From assembly GCA_035325995.1 (NCBI GenBank), contig DAOKYU010000006.1, positions 143,737 to 207,736 of the forward strand: a stretch of DNA of 64,000 nt, in the 5' to 3' direction. Position numbers and translations under genes: made by a program. This stretch comes from Thermodesulfobacteriota bacterium (GTDB lineage: Bacteria; Desulfobacterota_D; UBA1144; Nemesobacterales; UBA2774). Every line of letters starts with the position of its first letter. Positions within the stretch are counted from its first letter, which is position 1. Below the pieces are notes generated by a model. The model was not told the origin of the DNA, did no database searches, and was given only the letters and a program-made list of their open reading frames with translations. Positions 51,984-60,392 of this stretch are shown here, piece by piece.

Positions 51984-52600
51984 CGGCCGTATAGCTTACG
52001 TGGGCGGAGCAGTCGTCGCCCTGTACGCCGACGACCCGGCCGCCGACAACGCAAGACCCACAATTGACATAGACATGGTAGTCCGGATAACCGGTGAGAG
52101 AGTTGAGCCGTCTCGAGGAAGAGCTCGGCGAAAGAGGCTTTATGCGGGACTCTTTCGAGAATGTCATATGCAGGTTCAGGCTCTGGGATATTCTCGTCGA
52201 TGTGATGAGCACGAGCGAAGTCGGATGTGCGTCTTCAAACAGTTGGTTTAAATCCGGCATGAAACATCTCCGAAAAGTCGATGCCGGAGGCATTGAAATC
52301 AACATTCTGGATACTCCTCATTTTCCGGCGACAAAATTCGAGGCCTATAGCGGCAGGGGACAAAACGACCCGCGCACAAGTCCCGACTTCGAGGATATCG
52401 TTTATATAGTGGACAACAATATCGGATTCATCGAAGAAGTGTTGAACGCGCCTCCGGAAGTCAGAACATACCTTGTGAAGCGGTTTGGGGAAATAACCGA
52501 ATCTCCCTCGATGCAGGAAGCGCCGGAGGCCCACCTTCCATACCAGACGCGCGCCGGAAGAATCGCCGTTATAAACGACAAGCTCCGCAAGATTACCTAA
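51919..52600 (+). pseudogene. AbiEii-like nucleotidyltransferase, frameshifted
   Basis: The N-terminal part (from ATG 51919) has the nucleotidyltransferase core IAYVGGAVVALYADD and RPTIDIDMVVRIT (GG, then D-x-D). The frame then loses homology and ends near 52251, while the next frame picks up from about 52094 with RELSRLEEELGERGFMRDS, LWDILVDVMSTSE, TPHFPATKFEAYSGRG and DFEDIVYIVD up to the stop at 52600. Skipping one base near 52091-52094 restores one protein of about 226 residues. In the family this enzyme is the toxin of a type IV-like pair. The lesion would remove most of it unless the base is a sequencing error or the ribosome shifts. Alternatively a GTG at 52094 could start a separate C-terminal fragment. 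Confidence 0.72.
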
Positions 52601-52638
52601 AACAAGATTTCTTTCGAAGAATGAGGACCCCACTGCAT

Positions 52639-52668
52639 TTGCCACCACGTTCCATCCTGTGATAGAAT
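52639..52668 (+). promoter_or_regulatory. Candidate promoter of the 52699 gene
   Basis: TTGCCA (52639-52644), 18 bases, TAGAAT (52663-52668), about 30 bases before the ATG. Confidence 0.4.
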
Positions 52669-52698
52669 CGCATGGTATCTCGTTCCTGGAGGATGTGA

Positions 52699-53520
52699 AT
52701 GTTCCGAATCACAGCGGCTTTATCCGTACCGGTTTTATCCTTCCTCGCTTTTCTCGTTTTATTTTCCGCGCAGGCGGACGCGCGAATGATTCTGGTAGGC
52801 GGCGGCATAAACAACAACTCCGACTTCAACGGCACAGAGGGCACGGTTCAGCTCTCGGGCGCGGACGCTCCCGGAAACCTCGACGTCGTCGTCTGCTCGA
52901 CGTTCTCGACCGGCACGAATTCCTTCCTGCTCCCTTCGCCGGGCGACTGGTCCCCGGCGGCGGAATCGAGCTGCGGAGGGGGCTCCTGCATACTCGGCAT
53001 ATATACGAAGCCGGCCGGGTCGGGCCTGGACGAAACCATATGCAGCTGGACGCAGAACACCGACGTCTTCACGGGCGCCGTGCTGAGATACGCCGGGGCC
53101 GATGCGGACGATCCGGTCATCGACTCGGCGTGCACGAGCGAAGTCTCCGGCACCTTTACCGCCCCTTCGGTAGCCACGGAGGCGAACTCGACGGTAATCC
53201 GCGTCTTTGCACTGGGCGGGAACGAATTCCTCCTGCCCAACCAGGAGATTGTCGAGGAGGTGTTCTCCACGGCTGCAATAAGCTCCTCGGATCAATTTTC
53301 CTTAATAATAGGGGTTAGCAGCTATTTCCCGACTGCCGGACAAACCGGCGAGCTGGCTTTTCCCGTCGGTATCGCGATCCCGTGGACGGCCTGCACCATA
53401 GCACTCAGATCGGCGACTACCCCGATACCGGCGATGTCCGAATGGGGGCTGATGGCGTTCGCCGGAATAGCGGGAATAGTGTCCCTGCTCGTTATCAGGA
53501 GAAGGGCCAAGACGGCTTAA
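52699..53520 (+). CDS. IPTL-CTERM surface protein, paralogue of the 48223 gene
   Basis: 273 residues: a signal peptide (about 1-28, QADAR), a beta-rich domain with VVVCSTFSTGTNSFLLPSPG, SSCGGGSCILGIYTKP, ICSWTQNTDVFTGAVLRYAG and WTACTIALRS, then IPAMSEWGL, a membrane helix and RRRAKTA. The sorting motif has Ala for Thr and Met for Leu against IPTL. It aligns with the 48223 protein across the whole length, including four cysteines that may form two disulfides. TGGAGGATGTGA precedes the ATG. Role at the cell surface inferred only from the sorting signals. Confidence 0.87.
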   Translation: MFRITAALSVPVLSFLAFLVLFSAQADARMILVGGGINNNSDFNGTEGTVQLSGADAPGNLDVVVCSTFSTGTNSFLLPSPGDWSPAAESSCGGGSCILGIYTKPAGSGLDETICSWTQNTDVFTGAVLRYAGADADDPVIDSACTSEVSGTFTAPSVATEANSTVIRVFALGGNEFLLPNQEIVEEVFSTAAISSSDQFSLIIGVSSYFPTAGQTGELAFPVGIAIPWTACTIALRSATTPIPAMSEWGLMAFAGIAGIVSLLVIRRRAKTA

Positions 53521-53566
53521 TAGCCCGGTGGACGCACCTCACGCGTCCGCATTTACGGGGCGTCCG

Positions 53567-53590
53567 GGCTCCCTCCGGCCGGGGGGAGCC
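53567..53590 (+). terminator. Hairpin after the 52699 gene
   Basis: GGCTCCC and GGGAGCC form a perfect seven-base stem around a GC-rich loop, 47 bases after the stop. The T-run is short (TT), so termination may be partial. Confidence 0.4.
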
Positions 53591-53826
53591 TTAACCATGC
53601 GCCAACGCGCCGTCATCCGTAAAATCCGCCAAAATTCAGGTGGAATGCCGGTAAATTAGCGAGTACAATTGAAGTATCGACCGAAGGCGGAGGCACCGTC
53701 CGCAGACTGGGCCCGTGCGTCCGCTAACCTTTTCCCCCGATTTTCAGGAAACGGGACGGTCACATTCATGCCATGGCGCGCCCCCGGACGCGCCGGAAAC
53801 AAACTGGAGGAGAGAACAAAAGGCTC
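53591..53826. other. Intergenic region before the photolyase gene
   Basis: Part of a 306-base gap (53521-53826). Beyond the hairpin at 53567 I see no gene. An in-frame ATG at 53773 extends the photolyase frame by 18 basic residues that are not part of the family. Confidence 0.3.
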
Positions 53827-55200
53827 ATGATTTACGGAAGGTCATTATTCTGGTTCAAGCGGGATCTTAGGGCCGTCGACAACACCGGCCTTTCGAACGC
53901 CGTCAGGGACAGCAGGGAAATAATACCGGTATACGTGCTGGAAGACGGGATTCTGTCGAAGCAGCCCGAGGGGAGCAAGCGCGTCGCATTCCTCGCAGAC
54001 GCGCTCCTCGCGCTCGACCGCAAGCTGAGGGCGCTCGGCTCGTACCTTATGATAGTTCGCGGGAAGGCCGAGGAGGTCATACCCGCGCTCGTCAAAACGC
54101 ATCAGATAGAGGCCGTGTATTCGAACAGGGCGTACGGATTCTCCGGGGTGAAAAGGGACCTCGGCGTCGAGCACCAGTGCAGGTTGAGCGGGGTCGCGTT
54201 CAAGAAGTTCGACGACACGTTCCTCGTCCCGCCGCACGAGCTCGACCAGAGGAAAACATTCAGCTCGTTCTTCAGCCTGTGGCAGGGGAAACGCAAGCAC
54301 CCTCCCCTCCCCGGCCCCGAGCGCATCGAATCGCCGGCGCTCGAAATCCCGCCCGCCGAAAAAGAGCTCGAGCCGCTGGGCCCGGGCAGGATCGCCGGAT
54401 GGCCGATAGACTTCCCCGAAAAGAGGCTCCACGATTTCGATTTCGCGGCCTACGCCGAGACGCGCGAGTGCCCGTGGATGGACGGCACGTCCAGGCTGTC
54501 GCCGTATCTCAGGTTCGGCGTCGTATCCATAAGGCGGGTTTACGAGGCGGCTTCGGGCGGGAGCCCGGCCACGTCGGCCTTCGTCTCCGAGCTCGCCTGG
54601 AGGGAGTTCTGGTATCACGTCATGCATCACTTCCCCGAAACGCGCGGCCTCGAATTCCAGGAGAAGCGCCGGAACATAAGATGGATAAACACAGAGGTCT
54701 GGTACGACGCGTGGCGCGAGGGCCGGACGGGCTACCCGATAGTGGACGCCGGGATGAAGCAGCTCGAAGAGGAAGGCTGGATGCACAACCGGGTGAGGAT
54801 GATCGTCGCCTCGTTCCTGACGAAGGACCTCATCACCGACTGGCGCTGGGGCGACAGGCATTTCTTCGACCACCTTATCGATTACGACGAGACGGTGGAC
54901 ATAGGCAACTGGCAGTGGTCGGCGTCGTGCGGGGCCGACCCGAAGCCGTTCAGGATTTTCAACCCGCTGCTGCAGTCGCAGAACTTCGACCCGGACTGCG
55001 TATATATAAAGAGATACATCCCGGAGCTTACGGACGTCGAGCCCGAAAAGATACACAACCCTCTAACGTACAAGCTCCCGTACCAGAAGCCCATAGTCAA
55101 CCACTACGAGATGCGGAACCTCGCGCACGAGGTGTACTCGGGCAGCCGCGTAGACGACGAGTACATTTCGCAGCTTAAGAAAGACACGGGCCTCCCGTGA
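53827..55200 (+). CDS. phrB: Deoxyribodipyrimidine photo-lyase
   Basis: 457 residues. Repairs cyclobutane pyrimidine dimers with light. N-terminal antenna domain (about 1-130, LFWFKRDLRAVDN and RAYGFSGVKRD), C-terminal FAD domain with TSRLSPYLRFGVVSIR, FVSELAWREFWYHVM, TGYPIVDAGMKQLEEEGWMHNR (FAD and substrate residues), DLITDWRWGDRHFF and the tryptophan-rich GNWQWSASCGADPKPFRIFNP, which fits class I CPD photolyase. ATG 53827 gives the normal family N-terminus. The neighbouring YbgA-like gene is a recurrent partner (ybgA lies next to phrB in E. coli). Confidence 0.95.
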   Translation: MIYGRSLFWFKRDLRAVDNTGLSNAVRDSREIIPVYVLEDGILSKQPEGSKRVAFLADALLALDRKLRALGSYLMIVRGKAEEVIPALVKTHQIEAVYSNRAYGFSGVKRDLGVEHQCRLSGVAFKKFDDTFLVPPHELDQRKTFSSFFSLWQGKRKHPPLPGPERIESPALEIPPAEKELEPLGPGRIAGWPIDFPEKRLHDFDFAAYAETRECPWMDGTSRLSPYLRFGVVSIRRVYEAASGGSPATSAFVSELAWREFWYHVMHHFPETRGLEFQEKRRNIRWINTEVWYDAWREGRTGYPIVDAGMKQLEEEGWMHNRVRMIVASFLTKDLITDWRWGDRHFFDHLIDYDETVDIGNWQWSASCGADPKPFRIFNPLLQSQNFDPDCVYIKRYIPELTDVEPEKIHNPLTYKLPYQKPIVNHYEMRNLAHEVYSGSRVDDEYISQLKKDTGLP

Positions 55201-55280
55201 CGCCGCCCCCGAGCGCAGCTCCGCCGCGCCGCTAGGGGTTTCATGCGATATTCGCTAAACTTACCCCTGGAGGCCGCAAC

Positions 55281-56051
55281 ATGGCTATCAGCGTGCTCAT
55301 GGTTTACGAGCCCCTCCGGTCGGTCGGGGATCAGGACTACTGGAGGAGCTACATAAAATTCTACGAGCAGTTCAGGGACGGCCCGGCGACGCCGCAGTCG
55401 GTGTGGTACGGGAGGGAGTACGAGACCTTCAGGGAATCGTTCTCCGCCGAGACGGGGGTCTCGAAGGACGCCATACGGGACTGCTTTTTCTTCAGGGACG
55501 AGGACGGCGAGTACTACCTTACGCCCGTTGGCCGGAAAGCGAACGTCAACATGTTCACCGCCGAGGATTTCATACCGCTCGAATGGTTCCTGATGTACCG
55601 GGGCGAGGAAAAGAAGTACTTCTACACGCACACCGGGTGGGGGGCCGTCAGGCAGGACGCGATCTACTACAGGACCCGGCTCGGGGACGCCGCCGCGCGC
55701 CTCGAAGAGGCCGGGCGGGACATAGAGGCGTGGACGGCCTCGGGGCCCGGGCCGGTATCCGCCATCGTCGAAGACCTCGCCGCCGGGGCGAGGAACCTCC
55801 GGCACTGGCTTTCGTCCTTCGACGAGAGCAGCTTCGTGCTGCTGAATTACGGCGAGATAAGCACCCGCATCGCGCCCGGCTCGCTCAGGAACGAAGACTC
55901 CGTTTCGGAGCTCGGGAACGCCCTTCTCCTCGCAAGGGAGAACGACCCCGGGCGCGCGGGGACGGCGCTCATGGCGCTCGTCGCGAAATGGGATTCCATA
56001 AACGGCGCCCTCACCGGCGCGGCGGAGAAGAAGTCGTCCACGCTCCAGTAG
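55281..56051 (+). CDS. Protein of unknown function between photolyase and YbgA-like genes
   Basis: 256 residues, no signal peptide or membrane span. The N-terminal half is rich in aromatic residues (DYWRSYIKFYEQFRDG, VWYGREYETFRESF, DCFFFRDEDGEYYLTPVGR, WFLMYRGEEKKYFYTHTGWG, DAIYYRTRLGDAA). The C-terminal half is helical (IVEDLAAGARNLRHWLSSFDE, LGNALLLAREN). It may fold as a compact alpha/beta cofactor-binding protein, but no known motif is seen. CTGGAGGCCGCAAC precedes the ATG. It lies 80 bases after the photolyase gene and 25 before the YbgA-like gene, so probably one operon and possibly a UV- or light-related role. Confidence 0.78.
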   Translation: MAISVLMVYEPLRSVGDQDYWRSYIKFYEQFRDGPATPQSVWYGREYETFRESFSAETGVSKDAIRDCFFFRDEDGEYYLTPVGRKANVNMFTAEDFIPLEWFLMYRGEEKKYFYTHTGWGAVRQDAIYYRTRLGDAAARLEEAGRDIEAWTASGPGPVSAIVEDLAAGARNLRHWLSSFDESSFVLLNYGEISTRIAPGSLRNEDSVSELGNALLLARENDPGRAGTALMALVAKWDSINGALTGAAEKKSSTLQ

Positions 56052-56076
56052 GCGCACCTTTCGAGGAACACCCGGA

Positions 56077-57044
56077 ATGAGACAGTTCCCGAGGCCGAGG
56101 ATAATCGCCAGCAGGTGCTTCGAGTTCGATGCTTGCAGGTACAACGGTCAAAAAATACCCAACGGCTTCGTAGCCTCCTTCGCGCCCTACGTCGATTTCG
56201 TGCCCGTATGCCCCGAGCTCGAAATAGGGCTGGGGCGCCGCGCGACCCGATAAAGGTGGTGAGCGGGCCCGGCGGGCGGAGGCTCGTGCAGCCCGCTACC
56301 GGGAGAGACCTCACGGACGCGATGAACGGCTTTGCAGACGGGTTCGTCGGGGGCATAAACGATGCCGACGGCTTCATACTCAAGAGCCGCTCGCCCTCCT
56401 GTGGCATAAAGGATGCCTGGGAATTCCCCGGCGCCGAAAGCGAAACAGCCTCGGGCAAGGGCGCGGGATTCTTCGCCGCGAAGGTGCTCGAAAGATTCCC
56501 CTGCCTCCCGGTGGAGGACGAGGGGAGGCTCCTCGATTTCAGTGTGAGGGAGAGCTTCCTTACGAGGGTCTACGCGCTTGTGCGTTTCAGGGAGGCGAGA
56601 GAGGCGGGCACGATGCGCGCGCTCGCCGGGTTCCAGGCCGAGAACAAGCTCCTCCTCATGGCCCGCAGCCGGGACGGGATGCGCACGCTCGGGAGAATCG
56701 CCGCCAACCCGCGCGGACTGCCGACGGAGAGCGTCCTGGAAGAATACGGCGCGAGGCTCGCGAAGACGCTTGCGCTTCTCCCCCGAAGGGCGTCCGACGT
56801 GAACGTCCTCATGCACGCGATGGGGTATTTCCGGGACGAGCTCGCCGGGAAGGAAAAGGCGTATTTCCTTTCGCTCCTGGACGACTTCAGAGAGGGGCGC
56901 ATACCGCTTTCGGCCGTGATAACCGTCGTGGGCTCGTGGATAGTGAAATACGGCGAAGAGTACCTCGAGGCCCAGACCTGCTTCCGCCCCTACCCCCCGG
57001 GACTAATGGAGCCCGGCGATCCCGGCAAGGGGCGCGATATATGA
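56077..57044 (+). pseudogene. ybgA: DUF523-DUF1722 (YbgA-like) protein, frameshifted
   Basis: From ATG 56077 the frame encodes the DUF523 start (RIIASRCFEFDACRYNGQ, VPVCPELEIGLG) and stops at 56253. The next frame continues the same protein from APRDPIKVVSGPGGRRLVQP through KSRSPSCGIKDA and the C-terminal DUF1722 (FQAENKLLLMARS, VNVLMHAMGYFRDELAGKEK, RPYPPGLM). One missing G in the run GGGG at 56232-56235 explains the break; restored, the protein has about 322 residues. The conserved cysteines suggest a redox or metal role that is not established. Position near photolyase matches ybgA-phrB of other bacteria. A homopolymer indel is a common sequencing error, so the gene may be intact in the cell. 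Confidence 0.8.
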
Positions 57045-57213
57045 TCCCGTCCCGGCGGCCCTGAACGGAATCCCGGAGGGCCCGTGAAACGTATACTCAT
57101 AAGGAGGCGATCGAGACCGCGCCGAAACCGCTGGCACGACCCGCGAGAGGTGAAAAAATTATAAGAATTCTCGGAATTATATGTTAAAGTTTAGTGGGGG
57201 GATTCGTAAAAAG

Positions 57214-57828
57214 ATGAGAAAGATACTGTTACTTCTACCTTTTCTGCTGGCTGCCGGGTGCAGCCGCCCGAGCGTTTACATTCCCGAATCATACAGGACG
57301 AAGAGGCCCTCGGAAGCCGAATCGAAGGCAAAAGAAACTGAATCGGCCATAGTCACGTCGGGGAAGAGCGAAGAGTACACCAACTTCAAGGCGCCTTATA
57401 ACGAGGTGTGGACGGCGGCGCTCGAAAGCGTCGAGTTCCTCAAGTGGCCGATCGCTTTCATCGACCCCGCCGAGGGCGTGATAAGGCTGAAAGAAGCATA
57501 CGTTTACAGGAAGAACGGAAAGCTCCTCCGCGCGTACACCTATCCATCGAAGGCCGACATCCAATCGTCGTCGATAAACGACTACCTCGAAAAGATCGCG
57601 AAGTATACGCCGGGGACGGCCGATACCGTCTACACGCAGGAGAATCTCAAGGTCACGCTGAAGAAGATTTCGGACGAAGTCACGGAAGTGAAGATAGATT
57701 ATTCCATCAGACCCTACACATACCAGGGGACGATCGGGTACGAGGTGCTCTCGAACGGGTACATCGATTCGATGATCATAGACAAGATGAAAGAAGAGAT
57801 CACCCCCCGGCCGGTAGCGCGCAACTGA
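57214..57828 (+). CDS. Lipoprotein of unknown function
   Basis: 204 residues with a lipoprotein signal (LLLLPFLLAAGC, acyl Cys at residue 16). The mature N-terminus is charged (KRPSEAESKAKETESA), followed by FKAPYNEVWTAALESVEFLKWPIAFIDPAEGVIRL, which resembles the start of YbjN/BamC-like or DUF4136-like periplasmic folds, and then alternating strands and a final helix (NGYIDSMIIDKMKEEI). ATG 57214 is preferred over ATG 57181 because GGGGG precedes it and the signal peptide then has normal length. The 36-residue gene follows after one base. Likely outer-membrane-anchored; role unknown. Confidence 0.8.
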   Translation: MRKILLLLPFLLAAGCSRPSVYIPESYRTKRPSEAESKAKETESAIVTSGKSEEYTNFKAPYNEVWTAALESVEFLKWPIAFIDPAEGVIRLKEAYVYRKNGKLLRAYTYPSKADIQSSSINDYLEKIAKYTPGTADTVYTQENLKVTLKKISDEVTEVKIDYSIRPYTYQGTIGYEVLSNGYIDSMIIDKMKEEITPRPVARN

Positions 57829-57829
57829 G

Positions 57830-57940
57830 ATGAACACCCTCCTCCTCGCCGCCGGGATAGTCGTATGTTTCGCCGCGCTCTTCTTGCTCGAACGGTATTA
57901 CAGCGGCGGGAAGAAGAACGGGGACGAGGAAGGGGAGTGA
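57830..57940 (+). CDS. 36-residue single-span membrane microprotein
   Basis: Begins MNTLLLAAGIVVCFAALFLL, a single hydrophobic helix, followed by ERYYSGGKKNGDEEGE, a short charged tail. The ATG comes one base after the TGA of the lipoprotein gene, so translation is probably by re-initiation. Codon usage is like that of its neighbours. Its small size makes it easy to miss; it may be a partner of the lipoprotein. Confidence 0.6.
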   Translation: MNTLLLAAGIVVCFAALFLLERYYSGGKKNGDEEGE

Positions 57941-58956
57941 CGCGCAAAGTGTCTTCTTCGACGCGTAGAGTCTGATACTCAGCACTCTTCGCGCGCCTGC
58001 TGCCGCAGAATCACAGCCCTAGCTACAAAACACCTAAATATTGCAAGCCGTGTAAACGGCGAAGCAATACCCCTCCGGGCCGGCGGGCCACGCCCGCTGG
58101 AATTCGAAGTGGCAACATTACGTTATTACCACTCACCGCTCCTTATCCACTATGGATTCACGCCCCACCCTACGAATCTCATATTATTGCAAGCCGCTTG
58201 CGGCGCGGCAATACCCCTCCGGGCCGTCAAAATTCGCGTTAAGAAAATCGAGTGCATGAGCGTTAAAAATCCGATGTGGGGCTGTGGGCCGGTGGAGGAT
58301 TTAGCGAAGGAACGATGATTTTTAGCAGAATTTTTCCCGGCCCGTGACTTTTGCTACTTTTGGTCAAGCAAAAGTAGAAAGCCTTATTCCGACCTCACCA
58401 ATTAAGTACAAAACTTCCCCTTCAGCCGCTGGCGGACCGTGTCCGCTGACAATCGAAGTAGCGGCGTCTTGCTAATATCACCTGTCGCACTTCACGTGGT
58501 TTCAGCAACTTCGGTGCTACGTCGAAAATCACACGTACGTGTGTGGTCAGCCAAAAGTAGAAGTAGTTAATACTTTTGCCTCTCTTATTTTTAAAAACTG
58601 GATTCCCGATACAGGCATTCGGGAATGACAACCAGAGGATTGTTGCTTTATAGAGCGGTACCAGATAAACGCCTACGCGATAAGGTAACGGCGTCCGATT
58701 TCGAGCGAGCGAGGAATCATTGTTCAGAATGACGCGAGTGGGGGTCGTGGCTCGCAGCCGCGACATCGGATTCATGCACGCGCGGCGTGCTGGATTCCCG
58801 ATTAAGACACTCGGGAATGACAGCCAGAGGGTTGATGTCCTATGGAGCAATACTGAATAGACGTCGAGGATTTAGGTGAAGGCGTCCGATTCCTCGTTCG
58901 AAATCGTTGGGAATGACAAAAAATATGCCTCTTCGTGATCATGCACACGTGTGTGC
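57941..58956. repeat. Composite intergenic repeat cluster 6
   Basis: The largest cluster, about 1 kb. It contains a half ATTGCAAGCC...GCAAT module (about 58037-58080), GGCGGGCCACGCCCGC, a full 195-base module (58185-58381), GCGGACCGTGTCCGC with GACAATCGAAG (about 58432), ACACGTACGTGTGT with a TCAGCCAAAAGTAG half-hairpin (about 58530-58560), two GGATTCCCGAT...TCGGGAATGAC palindromes (about 58599 and 58790) and two GGCGTCCGATT modules (about 58688 and 58883). It ends next to the trpS stop codon. No gene is supported. Confidence 0.78.
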
Positions 58957-59961
58957 CTACGGCTTGAATAAACCCATCTTCGAAATTATCTCGTCCATGT
59001 TCCCCTGGGCGACCTCGCGGGCGCGGCGCGTGCCTTCGTGGAGAATATCACGCACGTCGCCCGGCCTCGACTCGTAGAACCTTCGTTTCTCGCGTATGGG
59101 TTCGAGTAGCTCGTTTATGGCGCGGGCGAGCTTCTTCTTCACCTCGACGTCGCCGACCTTGCCGGCGCGGTAGCGGGTCTTGAGGTCCTCTATTTCCCCG
59201 GCGTTCGTGTTGAACGCATCGTGGTAGATAAAGACGGGGTTGCCCTCGACCGTGCCGGGTATGTCGGCCCGGATGCGGTTGGGGTCGGTGTACATGGTCC
59301 GGACGCGCGCCTCGACCTCCTTCGGGTCGTCGGAGAGGTATATACAGTTGTCGAGGCTCTTCGACATCTTGCGGTTCCCGTCCGTCCCGACGAGGCGCGA
59401 CGTCTCGCTTATGACGGGCTCGGGCTCGGTGAAGTATTCCCCGTAGAGGAAGTTGAACCTCCGGGCGAGCTCGCGCGTGAGCTCTATGTGGCTAAGCTGG
59501 TCCTCGCCGACGGGGACCTTCGTCGCCTTGAACATGAGAATGTCGGCGGCCATGAGGACGGGGTACCCGAGGAGGCCGACGGAGTAGTTCTCGCCGACGC
59601 CCATGTCCTGGATCTTCTCCTTCAGGGTCGGGATGCGCTCGGCGCGAGGGACGCCGCAGAACATGGCGAGTATGGCGTAGAGCTCGGTGATGTAGGGAAT
59701 CTGCGACTGGACGTAGAACGTGGACTTGTCCGGGTCCATCCCGACGGCGAGCCAGTCCATGACCATTTCGAGCGTGTTGCGCTCGACCTCGCCGACCTTG
59801 TCGTAATGTGTCGTCAGCATGTGGAGGTCGGCTACGAGGAAGAAGCAGTCGTAGTCGTCCTGGAATTTTATACGGTTCACGAGCGAGCCCACGAGATGCC
59901 CCAGGTGAAGCCGCCCGGTGGGCCTGTCCCCCGTGACGAGGATCGGTTTATTTGCCGTCAT
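58957..59961 (-). CDS. trpS: Tryptophanyl-tRNA synthetase
   Basis: 334 residues, full length for the bacterial enzyme. Charges tRNA-Trp. Class I signatures: GDRPTGRLHLGHLVGS (HIGH region) near the N-terminus, GYPVLMAADILMFKA, VGEDQLSHIELTRELARRFN and GNRKMSKSLDN (KMSKS). The C-terminal helices contact the anticodon. AAGGGAG precedes the ATG. Divergent from the Phd-type antitoxin gene; the 198-base space between holds a repeated operator. Confidence 0.96.
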   Translation of the reverse strand: MTANKPILVTGDRPTGRLHLGHLVGSLVNRIKFQDDYDCFFLVADLHMLTTHYDKVGEVERNTLEMVMDWLAVGMDPDKSTFYVQSQIPYITELYAILAMFCGVPRAERIPTLKEKIQDMGVGENYSVGLLGYPVLMAADILMFKATKVPVGEDQLSHIELTRELARRFNFLYGEYFTEPEPVISETSRLVGTDGNRKMSKSLDNCIYLSDDPKEVEARVRTMYTDPNRIRADIPGTVEGNPVFIYHDAFNTNAGEIEDLKTRYRAGKVGDVEVKKKLARAINELLEPIREKRRFYESRPGDVRDILHEGTRRAREVAQGNMDEIISKMGLFKP

Positions 59962-60032
59962 GCGTCGTTACTCCCTTCAATTATCGTATGTTTAAGGGGA
60001 TTAATATACATGGAGGTAAAGAAAATGTCTTT

Positions 60033-60115
60033 TTCTGACATTTGATGTGTCGGAATCGGATACCAGACTGTCAGAACGACTAAAATATTTAAATTTGAAC
60101 GCTTTTATTCCGACA
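60033..60115. promoter_or_regulatory. Four-site operator array before the Phd-type antitoxin gene
   Basis: TTCTGACA (60033-60040), TGTCGGAA (60048-60055), TGTCAGAA (60069-60076) and TTCCGACA (60108-60115): four copies of TTCYGACA, the first and last forward and the middle two reverse. A TATAAT box follows at 60124-60129. Cooperative autorepression by the antitoxin is likely; the trpS promoter could also be covered. Confidence 0.6.
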
Positions 60116-60159
60116 AAATATTTTATAATAAACTCACAGATGCGACGCGGTGAAAACAA

Positions 60160-60387
60160 ATGATCAAGGTTTCCCTCGGAAAAGCGAAAATGCGAATGGA
60201 TGAGCTCCTGGAACGAGTCGAAGAAGGCGAAGAAGTCGTTATAACCCGCGGAGGGAGACCCGTCGCAAAGCTCGTTCCTCTCACGGAGGCATCCACGAAA
60301 CCCGTGCGCAAATTGGGCTCGGCAAAAGGCAAAATCATAATAGCCGATGATTTCGACGAACCCGTCGAAGATTTTAATTCTATATAA
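60160..60387 (+). CDS. Phd/YefM-type antitoxin without adjacent toxin
   Basis: 75 residues. The first 45 form the dimeric Phd/YefM DNA-binding fold (KVSLGKAKMRMDELLERVEEG, EEVVITRGGRPVAKLVPL); the C-terminal 25 (GSAKGKIIIADDFDEP) are the disordered toxin-binding tail seen with VapC-like partners. Normally a PIN-domain toxin gene follows within a few bases. Here decayed repeat DNA follows instead, so the toxin has been lost or lies elsewhere. Confidence 0.88.
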   Translation: MIKVSLGKAKMRMDELLERVEEGEEVVITRGGRPVAKLVPLTEASTKPVRKLGSAKGKIIIADDFDEPVEDFNSI

Positions 60388-60392
60388 CAGGT

